A stretch of 64,000 nucleotides of DNA from positions 1 through 64,000 of the forward strand of contig CAJQUW010007086.1 in assembly GCA_907163375.1 (NCBI GenBank), in the 5' to 3' direction. The DNA comes from Prostheceraeus crozeri (lineage: Eukaryota > Platyhelminthes > Polycladida > Euryleptidae). A program made the translations under genes and the position numbers. Every line of letters starts with the position of its first letter. The stretch's first letter is position 1. Of the stretch, positions 53,345-64,000 are shown piece after piece. Below the pieces are notes generated by a model. That model ran no database searches. It was not told where the DNA came from and was given only the letters and a program-made list of their open reading frames with translations.

Positions 53345-54409
53345 ATGTCAGGTCATCTAAAAGATGATCAGAGAAAATGGATTTTGAAATCCTTTTGGAA
53401 AAACAAGAATGCTGAAAAGGTGCGAATGGAATGGAGAGATGCCTTTCACAGCAATCCTCCATCAAGATTTGCTATTTATCGCATTCGAGATAAATTTGAA
53501 AAGACCGGTTCGGTAGAGAATGCACCGAAGTCAGGACGCCCTCGATCAGTTTCAATAACATCAAACGAGGAGCTAGTGGCCCAAACATTTGTTCAAAGTC
53601 CGAAGAAGTCAACAAGAAGAGCCTCATTGGAGTTGGACATTTCTCTAAGCTCTACTTGGAGACTGATGAGGAAAGTTGAGTTGAAACCATACCGACCCAG
53701 ACTGTTGCAGCACCTTCTACCGGATGATGCTGAACTACGCTTGCAGTTTGCTGTGCTCATGTTGTCGGAAATTCGGGAGAACCCAGATTTGCTTGACAAG
53801 ATAGTTTGGTCTGACGAAGCCAGTTTCAAACTATCAGGTCACGTAAATAGACATAACTGTGTCTACTGGTTCCCTGAAAATCCGCACATGGTATCAACAA
53901 ATGAGCTGAACCAGCCTGGCTTAACCGTCTGGGCCGGTATGTCAAGCAACGGTGTGATTGGGCCAGTATTTTTTGAAAGAACTGTGACGGCTGAGGTGTA
54001 CCTTCAAATGCTCCAATCCTTTGCGATTCCTGAGATGCAGTCATTGAACAACTTCAATGAGCTGTACTTTCAGCAGGATGGTGCACCAGCGCATTTTGCA
54101 GTGAGTGTCAGAAGCTATCTGAATGACACTTTTCCAGGAAAGTGGATCGGGAGATGTGGTAGCATCCTTTGGCCTCCTCGCTCTCCCGATCTAACTCCGA
54201 TGGACTTTTTCTTTTGGGGCGTTGTAAAGGAGAAAGTGTACGGACGAAAACCTCACACACTTTCTCAACTCCGCTCCTACATCACAGATGCCTGTCAAGA
54301 GATCAGTGATGACAGGAACTTATGCAGAACTGTGTGCCACAGTGTGGCCGAAAGACTACAAGAATGTGCCGATGTCCATGGTGGACATTTTGAGCATTTG
54401 CGTTCGTGA
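53345..54409 (+). CDS. Tc1/mariner transposase, DD41D type
   Basis: 354 residues from ATG 53345. The N-terminal HTH region (ERKWILKSFWKNKN-like start, SGRPRSVSI linker) is followed by a second helix pair (STRRASLELDISLSSTWRLM). Catalytic triad: VWSDEASFKL (Asp), YFQQDGAPAHF (Asp), SPDLTPMDFFFWG (Asp). There are 41 residues between the second and third Asp, which places it in the DD41D group (mariner-rosa type). Full length, no stop or frameshift. It cuts and pastes the element at TA sites. The gene sits about 340 bp inside the left end, and the 3' part of the element is long and non-coding. Confidence 0.93.
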   Translation: MSGHLKDDQRKWILKSFWKNKNAEKVRMEWRDAFHSNPPSRFAIYRIRDKFEKTGSVENAPKSGRPRSVSITSNEELVAQTFVQSPKKSTRRASLELDISLSSTWRLMRKVELKPYRPRLLQHLLPDDAELRLQFAVLMLSEIRENPDLLDKIVWSDEASFKLSGHVNRHNCVYWFPENPHMVSTNELNQPGLTVWAGMSSNGVIGPVFFERTVTAEVYLQMLQSFAIPEMQSLNNFNELYFQQDGAPAHFAVSVRSYLNDTFPGKWIGRCGSILWPPRSPDLTPMDFFFWGVVKEKVYGRKPHTLSQLRSYITDACQEISDDRNLCRTVCHSVAERLQECADVHGGHFEHLRS

Positions 54410-54484
54410 ATTTTTGCAACTTTAAGTTGATTAATTTTTTGATATGTTGAATAGGCCTTGGTTATTCATTTGTTCATTTTTTTG

Positions 54485-54783
54485 TTAGGAAACCAAGCAA
54501 ACAAAATGGTAGTTGTTTTAATGTTAATACCTTTATTAATTTCAGCCTCCTCTAGGCCATCGTCAGAAGCTTCTGACGATGGTCTAAGAGGAGGCTGGAA
54601 TTAACAAAGGTGAAGGACATTTGGATGTCAGCTGTTCTTCCTTCTTCGCCTCCCTGTCTTGTGTTGACGACAGCGTCTTCGTGCACCAGGCTGAGGGGCG
54701 CGGAGGACATTCGAATGTCAGCTGTTCTTCCTTCTCCGCAGTAACACTGAAACAACTACTATCTTGTTTACATGGTTTCCTAA
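54485..54783. mobile_element. MITE nested in the mariner element
   Basis: About 299 bp with inverted ends TTAGGAAACCAAGCAAACAA, then AATGGTAGTTGTTT (left) and a close match on the right. Inside is a near-perfect 55-nt hairpin (54543-54597, arms CAGCCTCCTCTAG...) and two copies of GGACATT-G-ATGTCAGCTG, then TTCTTCCTTCT (54616 and 54704). No transposase. Confidence 0.78.
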
Positions 54784-55078
54784 TAATTTTTTTTTGATAG
54801 ATGTTGGATAGTTATTCGACTTCTCATGATCGGTATAGATTCAAATTGGGTTGTAGTGAAATATGTAGGCATGAAAACACTGGAGATCATGAGATATTTT
54901 AATATGATTTACGCGATGTCAAAGAGTATTGAATTTTTGCCCCTTACGAATACAAGGCATATTAGCTATCTGTGGCATCGTGAAAAAGATTATTATGACA
55001 TAGCTTATTAATCTATAGCATTAAGACATAGCTTTTCAAGGCCAATTTCTACTGTTAGCCTACTTTTGAAACACCTTG

Positions 55079-55100
55079 TATATATATATATATATATATA
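55079..55100. repeat. (TA)n microsatellite between two mariners
   Basis: 22 bp of TA repeats are all that separate the two mariner elements. Confidence 0.95.
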
Positions 55101-56817
55101 CAGGGTTGGCGGAAATTAGATGCTTAATAGAAAATGCCTCTATTTTTGGTGCTATTAGTCAGTTTTATCTACCTTTCCTGGAGAATGTGTACTACGTTAG
55201 GGAGTTATTATCGCCAAAGTTTCATTCGAAAATATGCTGCACTTTTTTATTATGGCCTTGTGAAAAAAAGTTATTATTTATAAAATTATTTATAAAGATT
55301 TTTATTTTATATTATTTAGAGAATTATTTATAAAATCGATATTCGTCATTAAAGAAAAAATAGATTCCATGTGAATACTTTATTCAAAGAAAGTGCACAT
55401 ACACACGAATTTGGTAACTCAAAACTCGATGTGCGATCCGCCTCTTTGGACGAGAGTCTGAAGACGTCGAGGGATAGCATCCACTGACTTAGACAAAAAC
55501 TCCGGCGTCACCGAAGTAATGACCTGACGAATCCGGGCCTCCAGGTCGTCCAGTGTCCGCGGTTTTGTTCGATAGACCTCTTCTTTGGACCAAACCCCAA
55601 AGGAAGAAGTCACACGGCGTCAGATCAGGACTCCTAGCCGGCCACTCAAGTGGCCCTCGACGGCCTAGCCAGCGCCCAGGAAAGTGCTCACTGAGCCACT
55701 CACGGACAGTCAGGGCAAAGTGTGGAGGAGCACCATCTTGCATGAAGATAACATCACGAATGTTGTTCCAAGTGCTGATAATCGGTCAGACGTCGTTCTG
55801 CAACATCGCGAGGTACCGCTCGGCATTCATGGTGTTGCGCAGAAGTACCGGACCCACAATCCGATCCGCAGTCATGCCGCACCACACCGTCACACTTGGT
55901 CGTGCCTGCAGCTTCTCAGTGGCAACTCGAGGATCCTCTCCCGCCCAATAATGACAATTGTGGCGGTTGACGAAGCCACCGACGTGGAACACGGCCTCGT
56001 CGCTCCAAATGATGTTGCGGAAAAGTCCGGGCCATTCCGCGTGCCAGGAGAGCATGGATTCCCCAAACTCCAGCCGAATGTCACAGTCTTCAGCAGAAAG
56101 CGATTGGCAGTAGTGTGGCTTCCACGCTCGCCATTCAAGCTCCTTCTTCAGCACAGTTCGCACTGTGTAGCGGGACAGTCTACTTTCTCGAGCTCCCTGG
56201 CGGGTTGACTTTCCTGGGCTCCTTAAAAACATCTCCTCGACCATCTGCACAGATTACGGCAAGTTGGATGTTGAGCAACGTCCGCTTCTGTGTGCATCTG
56301 CTACTGAGCCGGTCGTCATGAGCTTGGAATGACAGTTCTTGATTGTTCTGGCATCCACTTGAGCATGCGATCCATACACCGATCGCCACCATCTTTGTAC
56401 GGCTATGACAGATTGCCACACTTCTACCTAGCCGCTAATTGTGCACGCTCCGTCAACGTGTAGCGCTCAGCCATAACAAACGCACTGGTATGACAAAATC
56501 AATCCAATAGACTTTTGTTCTTAATAATTCGATTTGCAATCACTGACTGGGTTCAAGTTGCAACCGTCGAAAGGGTTGTAAATGAATCGTCATCACTAGT
56601 CATAAATGCACAGAACAGAAAATGGTGTGGATGATTAATCGATTAACTTAATCTTAAAGTCATCTAGAAGAGAAAGTACAGCATATTTTCGAATGAAAGT
56701 TTGGCGATAATAACTCCCTAACGTAGTACACATTCTCCAGGAAAGGTAGATAAAACTGACTAATAGCACCAAAAATAGAGGCATTTTCTATTAAGTATCT
56801 AATTTCCGCCAACCCTG
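55101..56817 (-). mobile_element. Second DD41D mariner element with long TIRs, decayed
   Basis: 1717 bp. The inverted arms are about 160 bp (left from CAGGGTTGGCGGAAATTAGA; the right arm is nearly the same), with TA on both sides. The transposase is on minus. The arms are well matched while the gene is broken. Confidence 0.92.
55419..56474 (-). pseudogene. DD41D transposase, broken
   Basis: Minus strand from ATG 56474 (MAERYTLTERAQLAAR). HTH segment STRQGARESRLSRYTVRTVL, then IIWSDEAVFHVGGFVNRHNC (first Asp), MQDGAPPHFALTV (second Asp), SPDLTPCDFFLWG (third Asp, again 41 residues after the second). The C-terminal part ends IPRRLQTLVQRGGSHIEF. There are at least two frameshifts (before the second Asp, and after FFLWG) and stops in the N-terminal quarter. 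It is related to the intact copy next door but clearly a different lineage, since the termini differ. Confidence 0.9.
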
Positions 56818-56840
56818 TATATATATATATATATATAAAT
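56818..56840. repeat. (TA)n then AAAT microsatellite
   Basis: A TA run followed by AAATAAAT, joining the mariner to a Penelope-like element. Confidence 0.9.
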
Positions 56841-58042
56841 AAATAAGTGAAAATAAAATCCTTCAGAAATTGCAAAGAAAAACAAATGAAATAGCTCAAA
56901 CCGGTTTCACTTGTTAGTCAGGCTTGTCACGGGCAAATGAATTTATTCATAGTATATACTATACAACATAAATTTCAAAATCAGTGCATCGAATCTCGTA
57001 GAATATAGGAATAGAAATCAGTAATAAAAATAGATAATAACATAGCTCACTTGTCAATCATCTTATTCAATGATGGTTTTAAGATTTTAATGCATCGCTT
57101 TTCTTTTTCCTCTCGTACAAACCTACTACTATTACTTAGTACTTTGACAAGTGGCATAGCGTAAAAGGGAGGCTTATGATCTTTCGCACATATCGATATA
57201 TAATCGCTGACAAGAAGATTTTGGTAGCTCTTGCACCGAACTTGTTGGCGATGTACTCTGATCCTAGAGCGAAAATGGTCACCAGTCTGTCCAACATAAA
57301 GTTGTTCACATCCACGGCACTTTATCACGTATATAAGGTCTTTAGACGAGCAAGTCATGTTGGCTCTAATTGTGAACTCTTTGTCTGTGTGATATTTAAA
57401 TATTTTACCTTCAATCAAACATTGGCAGCATTCACATCTTTTGTTACCACATTTTTTTACACCTACTAAAGTTTGTCATCTGTTCTCACGTAAAATCTGT
57501 AAGAGTGATGGAGGTTGGCGATAAACCCGGCGTACTTTATATTCATTGAACGGGGATGTGACATGCAGTGATGAAAAAATGGGATTGATGACATTATGAT
57601 ACACATTGGGGTTATTCGGATTAAAAGTTTCAATAAAAGGAAGTTGAGATTTACATTTAGGTTTTCTTCTTACAATATCCTTAACTTCCTGCGATTTCAA
57701 TATAGCATCATTAATTACGGCCATTGGATATCCTAAATTCAACAACTGTGACTCTAACTCCTTGAAGCGTATTCTCTTGACATCTGGTAGTGAAACTACA
57801 CGATTTATTCTTTTGACGAGTGTGTGAGGTATATTTCTGAGAGTGTGATTGGGATGAGCAGAGTTGAAGTTGTGCATACGAGATTCGATGCACTGATTTT
57901 GAAATTTATGTTGTGTAGTATATACTGTACTATGAATAAATTCATTTGCCCGTGACAAGCCTGACTGACAGGTGAAACCGGTTTGGGCTATATCATTTGT
58001 TTTTCTTTGCAATTTCTGAAGGATTTTATTTTCACTTATTTT
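56841..58042 (-). mobile_element. Penelope-like element piece framed by inverted arms
   Basis: Left arm 56841-57000 and right arm 57878-58042 are inverted copies (AAATAAGTGAAAATAAAATC, then CTTCAGAAATTGCAAAG, ending near GTGCATCGAATCTCGTA). Inside is the C-terminal part of a Penelope polyprotein with a GIY-YIG domain on minus. Penelope-like elements often carry such inverted terminal copies and 5' truncations. TA-rich sequence lies at both edges. Confidence 0.82.
57047..58012 (-). pseudogene. Penelope-like C-terminal region with GIY-YIG endonuclease
   Basis: The upstream part (58012-57476) carries the linker after the reverse transcriptase: HNFNSAHPNHTLRNIPHTLV, KELESQLLNLGYP, then the segment before the endonuclease. 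The downstream part (to 57047) has a C-rich motif (KKCGNKRCECC) and the GIY-YIG core DLIYVIKCRGCEQLYVGQTG, then DHFRSRIRVHR. One in-frame stop separates the two parts. The reverse transcriptase itself is absent. Confidence 0.85.
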
Positions 58043-58062
58043 CGTCCATTTTGAAATTACTT

Positions 58063-58137
<75 letters not shown>
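58063..58137. repeat. (TA)n microsatellite
   Basis: About 75 bp of pure TA repeats, the longest in the window, between two Penelope pieces. Confidence 0.95.
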
Positions 58138-58140
<3 letters not shown>

Positions 58141-58760
58141 AAATAAAAACTAGAAGGGTACCTCAAATTGAGTTTAATTATGCTGCCGATTGATTTCACG
58201 AGTTGTCTCGCTTTTCAAGGCACTGCATAGAAAGAAATAAGTATGTTACATAGAATCATTTACAAATTATAAAGATAGATATATGAAAATCATTAAGATA
58301 TCTAAAATGAAAGTACTCAACAATTACTATTCAAAGAAGGCCGAAATAAATTGATGAACATACTTCTTTATGTTCTCGCTCAATCTTGGTTGCTGTAGGC
58401 GGTAGTTGATAGAAGGGGGCCGACTTGAATTTTCCTCCACAGTCACTTATGTGTTTACTGACTTTTAACACGGCATTATGTTGATTGGCGACATGTTGGC
58501 GGTGCAATGTCATTCTGTGATTAAATGTGTCACCCGTTTGACCGATGTAATACTGTCCGCATGAACATTCCAATTTATAGATAATATTTGATGATTTACA
58601 ATTGAAGCTATTTCTTATGTCAAAAGTTTTTCCAGCATTTGTAAAATGAATCGTTCTTCCTGTTATCATGGTTTCACATGTTTTGCATAGTTTATTATCA
58701 CATTTAGTTATTCCATTAATGGTTTTTCGGAGTCTTGGGAGAAGATGCATGCGATTCTAG
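58138..58760 (-). mobile_element. Second Penelope-like fragment, GIY-YIG part
   Basis: The minus-strand frame 58750-58331 carries CDNKLCKTC and NIIYKLECSCGQYYIGQTGD, then TFNHRMTLHRQHVANQHN and FYQLPP. This is a GIY-YIG endonuclease of Penelope type, but from a different lineage than the copy at 57047. The upstream reverse transcriptase is missing, and the fragment abuts the TA microsatellite. Confidence 0.82.
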
Positions 58761-60764
58761 ACTATTCATATAAATGTTTTATCTGCAAATTTTGCCATTT
58801 GCAACATATGCGAGTGAATCGTATTTACTGTTCATGCGTTCACCGCACACTGATGACCTTTAACAAAGATAATAGTTCATAAATTAGTCCATCGTGAACT
58901 TATCACAATCTGTTAAATTAACTGAATGGACGATTCGAATCTGCAAACATGACAACTAGTGATCTATGATACAGCAATAAATAATTATTGCATCCTGACG
59001 CAATGCGCAATTATGGTAAGATAGGTGCTACAAATATCAGAAATGCGATCGCCATCACTATTGAAAATGACAGTGCTCCATATCATGATCAAATGATAGG
59101 AACATCTCTATTAGCATCCTAGTTAAGCTCGCAAGGTGAGGTCTTTCAATGTTTATCAAATTTATTAAAACGTAACCAGTTGTGAGAGTGCTAACAATCT
59201 TTTTTATGATTGCTGTGATGATTCCTTTCTTCACCTGATTGTAGGTTTAGATTGAAAACAGAAATATTCCTATTGTTCGCTTGAAATGCAGTTATCATAT
59301 TTTTAGCCAACTTTCTCATCAATCGATATTGGTGTTCTTTTCCTCAAAGTCTCTCCTCACTGTAAAGAAATATCCTCAAAATGCCCCCAGCATAGTTAAT
59401 CCTGCGATGCTTTCAATAAATAACCCTTACCATTTCATGAAGGCATTTATTGCTTGTTCTCGACCATTGGCTGCATGAGCACTGCGCCCAAGTATGGAGT
59501 CCTCAACACATTAAAGTTATAAAAACGATCGAAAAAATTAAAAAATAATACACCAAAAATGCGTGACGTCGAGTCAACATATCTTGCAGTGATTATAAAT
59601 CTCGCCTGACGATATTTAAAAACAATGTAAAAAGACGGCATAAAGCCATATTTGAAAAATTGGTTTTAAAAAGCAGTTCTAAATAAGACATCGCGTCAAT
59701 GTTAAATTGTTATTCTGCCTAAACATGGTTTTGAAATACGCCTTTGTTCTTTGAATAGTCCCAACGAGACCGGTATTACTTTCGGGACTGCATAATTAGC
59801 ACATCATCATTCATCATGCATACAATCCGACATGGATAAGATGACAATTGAATAATTATCTCGTAATTCAGATATCATCAAGGCTCTATTAAGTTTTGAA
59901 CATGATAAAACTTCTCACACCCTAAATTGGTGAAACCCTAATTCATAAGAATAATCTGTTAAATATTTTTTATTCATTGGAAATATACGCTTCTAATACT
60001 CTGAAAAACCCTGCTGCTTGGTATCTACAGTGATCTTTATTATCATTACAGCAATTCAAGATGCTAGAGGATTACGTGTATTAAGATGCGAATCGCACAG
60101 CCACCACTTTTGGTGTTGTTCTGCCATGTCAACTTAGATAGTAGAAGGGCACTAACTCGTGACTTAAGGACTCAATAACGTTTGAAGATCATGCAGGACA
60201 CATCTCCGATAACAGATACATGCCTGTGGTAAGTAAAACAGCTTGAACATGATATAGCCAAATATACTATTTCCAAGAGGGATGCTCATAGTTCAAGGCA
60301 AGTATGTTTTCGAAAAAAACACCACTTATGATAAAACTGCTGGGTTGTCGCGAGATTTCGACCGCTGTCTGATGTCTTTATCATGCGAAGTGAATTTCGC
60401 GTGTACAAACAAAATATGCATTCAAGACTGAAAACATCTCATCACATGATACAAAACCACAGATTTGCACCTCAACAGTTAAGGGTACCGGTACGTTAAC
60501 AACAAATGTCACGATGTTATTACTTGTGAATGTAAATGCAGTAGTGTCAAAAAATCGTTTACATGCTGCTACTTATGAATACAAATAAGTAAGATGAATA
60601 AATTACAATAAAAAGGATGAGTCAATGAATAAGAAAGTTATTGCTGTGCAAAGAAATATGTGGATTCCAAATTTCGATGAATAGATAGTTACCATCTCGG
60701 TTGTAAATCTTGTCACGATTTGAGTGGATGTAGATTGTTTCTTTGATTCCTCTGCGATGCATGT
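58761..60764. other. No gene recognised
   Basis: AT-rich unassigned DNA, no clear repeat or coding exon. Confidence 0.45.
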
Positions 60765-61742
60765 TAGATTTAACAGAAATGATTTTTGCTGGAGAAGCCG
60801 GAGCATGGGAGTGTTCATGGACATGTTGTGAAACTGTTGATCGCTAATTGATTTATTTTATGTCTCTTTGTTGTTCATTGCTTCTGGTGCTCAAGTTTCC
60901 GGAACTTTCTCCCATGTAATGATACGGGAACTCAGAGCAGACGGTTTTGCATAGCTCCACTCCTGCCATCATCCTTTGCTTTTACTTTTGCAAGAAGATT
61001 TCTTAAACCGCAACCAGGCTCATAAACAGTTCTGAAACCATACCTACTGCCGACATACACGACTCAACATCTCAATTACACCTTTGAACAAGCTTGCAAG
61101 ATATTGGATTCATCTGACGCAGATTGGTTTCGAGACACTACAAAGCAAATTTTGCTTAATCCTTAATCCTTTGTTCACAATAATCCTAATAATACCGAGG
61201 GTGTTCAAAACGGCTGACCTGATTTACTTTCAAAATAAAACGAATTTATCCAAACGGATTACCTATTTCATTTACAGAGACAGTTAAGAAATAGTGACAT
61301 CTTCATTTAACAAAATATATAAATTATAGGCTACTTAAAGTCAATTTACACATGTATACGTATGTACTGTATGTGCATGATTGCAGAATTATACCTTCTA
61401 GACATTCGTGGTAGTCAATAACTTCAACTGTATGCTTGCAGAAATACCTGCACAGCCTCCTGCATTCGATGGCATATACATCGTACTTTCTTCAGCGCCT
61501 TGGTCGACCTGTCTACAGTTTTCTCAAACAAGATTGCTTGGTTGCTGTTACCGGTGGTTCCAAGAACGTCATCAATTCCAAGGAAGCGTGTGCTATAAAG
61601 TGTTGTTCCCCATGAAGACCAACCGCATTTTCCAAGCGACAGGCTACGCCATGTACAAAATCTCTCCATAAATGCTTTTGTCAAGTCAATAAACATATGC
61701 ATCTTTCTCAAACTCTTCCTCGTTCATCACTCCACCCGCAGT

Positions 61743-61805
61743 CACGAGCTGCTAAATAACCATCACGAGCTGCTAAATAACCATCACGAGCTGCTAAATA
61801 ACCAT
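61743..61805. repeat. Three copies of a 22-bp tandem repeat
   Basis: CACGAGCTGCTAAATAACCAT occurs three times in a row; it gives a GYLAARD repeat in one frame, not evidence for a gene. Confidence 0.9.
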
Positions 61806-62289
61806 ACACGTCTTCACAAAGGTTATAAAAGAGTATGTTCGTCTTGCTAAAACATTCATATTCTATGATTACAAATGGAAAGTTTATGGAGTGTATATCA
61901 CTGAAATATGATGCTGTGGTCATGCTGGATTAAGTGCGGGCGCATCATTTGCCAATAAAAAGTTGTTTTTGATCCCCGTCGCCTACTTGCCATCAAAAAG
62001 CACATTTCTTGATCGGTGAACTGACTGCGTGAAAAGCTTAAATCACTCATTCCCCTACTCAAATTATATGCAAATTTGTGATGAAAATTATTTAAAATTG
62101 CACTTAATGCACCAACTGACAAAGTCAGGAAGTGTCAAGCCTTTGGCCAGCTTATTCGAACTGTGGCAGCAACTAAATCACAAGTTCGACCGTTTTGATC
62201 ACCTTTGGCACTTTAAGGGTTAATGCCAAACAATAAAAATTCAACATCAATAACGATGATCAAGAGGCTCTTCACAGATTATTCCGTGA

Positions 62290-63370
62290 TACAGTCTCTG
62301 TACCAGCTGATAAAGGAAATACCACTGATTTAGTAATGGAAAGAATGGATTACGAGAATTTAAGTTCGTTCAAAAGTGTCCAGAAAATTGAGAAATTATC
62401 TCATGGGTTTGCAAAGGAAAGTGGAAATTTCTCGAAAACTTCGATTAGATTTGACAATATCGGATTCAAAAGCTCCTGAAATGTACGCACTTCCAAAGGT
62501 ACATAAAGAAGGACTTCCATCACGGGTCATTGTCTCATTTACCCACATCAACTCTACCTTAAACAATGTCAACGCCTATCTCGCCAGGGCTCTTAGACCC
62601 CTAGCTGATAATTCTCAAAGGAAATATACTTTAAATTACGTAGAATGGAAAATGACTCGCGTCATTTGTGTTCCATTCTACACTCCATCTCACTTCATGA
62701 TTCAGAATACACGGTCAGCAATGACGTAATGAATTTTGCCGGCTAGAGAAGCCGTTTCAGTTATGGGTTTGAGGAGCGATTTCGTCAAGAACAGTTTGTT
62801 TCATCAAGAACAGTCCTGTCATTAAAGTCTGTCAATGAACTTCTGATTTTGTGTGTAGACAACAAGTTTTTCTGATATCTAAATCAATTGTACTAGATTT
62901 CTGCTTGTCCTATGGGATCACCTCTTTCTCCAATGATATGTGAGCGTTTCATTCAAGGAATTGAATAACTGGCATTGCAAAGTTTTGGACAAGATATAGA
63001 GCCATTCTGCAGTTATGTCGACGATAGTTACATGATTATTGATATAGAAAATGAAGCTTCATTGAATATCTGAATTCTGAACATTCGAGTATTAAGTTTA
63101 CTCGTGAATGCAACAATCGCATTGCAGTGTTGGATGTTCACATCCACAGGATTGATTCACAATTACCAACTTCTGTATACCGAAAGCCATGTACTGTAAT
63201 AGTTATCACATCTTACCCTATCAATCATATCATCCTAATCATGTGAAGTCTGGTGTTGTGAAATGTTTCGTGAATCGTGCAAAAGCTTTATGTGATGACA
63301 ATTTGTTGGATAAAGAATTGTCTTTCCTTCGGAGGATAATGACAGGAGTGGAGCTATATGCAAATCGGCT
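62290..63370 (+). pseudogene. Penelope-like reverse transcriptase relic
   Basis: Segments in order on plus: VSVPADKGNTTDLVME (near 62300), APEMYALPKVHKEGLPSRVI, then NAYLARALRPLADNS (62470-62610), CPMGSPLSPMICERFIQGIE (near 62905-62965), then the SYVDDSYMIID catalytic box near 63012, and a C-terminal HILPYQSYHPNHVKSGVVKC piece (63207-63265). These are Penelope-type RT landmarks. Multiple frames and stops; not functional. Confidence 0.8.
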
Positions 63371-63569
63371 GCTCTGAATGCCCGCATCTTTTCATGGGAG
63401 AAAGTTCCGGAAACTTGAGCACCAGAAGCAATGAACACCAAAGAGACATAAAATAAATCAATTAACAGTCAACAGTTTCCCAACATGTCCATGAACACTC
63501 CCATGCTCCGACTTCTCCAGCAAAAATCATTTCTGTTAAATCTACAGATCACCCAGCCGATTCGAATTT

Positions 63570-63655
63570 AAAAAAAGCGAAAAAAACGAATCCTTATCTT
63601 AGGAAAGCGAAAAAAACGAATCCTTATCTTAGGAAAGCGAAAAAAAGCGAATCCA
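63570..63655. repeat. Tandem repeat of about 33 bp
   Basis: Units of AAAGCGAAAAAAACGAATCC, then TTATCTTAGG, repeat about 2.5 times. Confidence 0.9.
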
Positions 63656-64000
63656 TAATTTTTACATCAAGCAACGTAGAATAGCGTTATAGCGACATAA
63701 CATGATAATAGTGCTGTAACGACATACATATTACGATTATAATGACCATTAAACCATACACTGCCACAAAACGAATACTCCCAACCTGTTTAGATTGCGA
63801 ATATTACTTCTTGTTAAACGATTCGCAAGTACACCAGACCATATTTACAGACAAACTAACTTTGTATACTATTAATGAGCAGACATATAACCAGCAATTC
63901 AATTTAGATTGCTTCAATTTTAAACAAATAGTGTAGATTCCAAGATTGTTTCATAGGATAGTTGAAACATAGTGCTGAAAAAATCAACAAAAATACTGTT
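63656..64000. other. No gene recognised
   Basis: AT-rich window end. A 64-codon frame without known features. Confidence 0.4.

Larger units (their letters stand above)
53007..55078 (+). mobile_element. DD41D mariner-family element with whole transposase
   Basis: 2072 bp, with inverted ends CAAGGTGTTTCAAAAGTAGG, then CTAACAGT at both sides, inserted at TA inside a TA microsatellite. It contains one full-length transposase gene and a nested MITE (54485-54783). The terminal repeats match almost perfectly, suggesting a recent, possibly still active element. Confidence 0.93.
60765..63544 (+). mobile_element. Old Penelope-like element with inverted 152-bp arms
   Basis: Arms 60765-60916 and 63393-63544 are inverted copies of equal length (TAGATTTAACAGAAATGATT... 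to CTCCCATG). The interior at 62290-63370 holds scattered reverse transcriptase segments on plus. Heavy decay, many stops and frame changes. The endonuclease is not found. Confidence 0.78.

Noticed and set aside
53007-55078. Bacterial IS630 origin for the intact transposase
   Set aside because: TA target, inverted ends, DD41D spacing and surrounding animal DNA fit a eukaryotic mariner.
61424-61923. Minus frames including GYLAARD repeats
   Set aside because: The repeat is a DNA tandem repeat and the frames lie inside a decayed Penelope element.
1-64000. CRISPR arrays, rRNA genes, intact tRNA genes
   Set aside because: No array of regular spacers, no rRNA-like sequence; tRNA-like boxes belong to SINEs.

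Overview
The window is animal genomic DNA, most likely from a marine invertebrate. It is AT-rich and intron-bearing and is crowded with transposons: a Polinton, an LTR element, hAT, Tc1 and mariner elements, Penelope-like elements, LINE and SINE pieces and MITEs. The only host gene recognised is the last coding exon of a LYRM1 homologue (LYR-motif mitochondrial protein family) at 16341-16715 on the minus strand. The phylum cannot be fixed from the sequence alone.

The centrepiece is a Polinton/Maverick at 16917-39502 (about 22.6 kb). It has terminal inverted repeats (TIRs) of about 0.6 kb that start with AG, and a 6-bp target duplication, AACGCA, on both sides. Its arms are nearly identical apart from G/C-run length, so it looks young. 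About half a dozen reading-frame breaks are visible. It lies about 0.2 kb upstream of the LYRM1 exon. It carries the classic set: protein-primed DNA polymerase B, retroviral-type integrase with a chromodomain, packaging ATPase, adenovirus-type protease, major capsid protein, small basic core-like proteins and a pair of paralogous virion-type proteins.

Three things go beyond the usual Polinton gene set as I know it. (1) A whole 181-residue protein with the two-repeat layout of TATA-binding protein lies at 30514-31059, next to two tandem proteins that resemble the PC4/p15 coactivator. (2) Three small genes at the left end (18821-21083) are each followed, 30-57 nt after the stop codon, by a histone-mRNA-type 3' stem-loop and a CAAGA purine element inside a repeated cassette of about 145 bp. 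(3) Strong TATA boxes stand before the left-end genes, the polymerase and the rightmost gene. The polymerase and the rightmost gene both have a 67-nt intron placed exactly after the ATG. Together these suggest an element with its own basal-transcription proteins and a replication-linked (histone-like) mRNA class. This is inference, but it rests on visible sequence.

Layout: 1-1137, a C/G-only tract and the end of a second, diverged Polinton. 3682-7943, a Ty3/Gypsy-like LTR element on the minus strand with near-identical LTRs and a GGCTT target duplication. 9240-10740, diffuse repeats. 10959-12276, an hAT remnant. 12585-13938, a decayed Tc1 element, followed by a long-TIR MITE (13964-14913). 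16341-16715, LYRM1. 16917-39502, the Polinton. 40160-40760, an hAT relic. 44201-49650, SINEs and MITEs. 51297-51850, a LINE 3' end. 53007-56817, two DD41D mariner elements separated only by a TA microsatellite, the first with a whole transposase and a MITE nested in it. 56841-63544, three Penelope-like pieces, two of them framed by inverted arms. Most remaining stretches show nothing I can identify.
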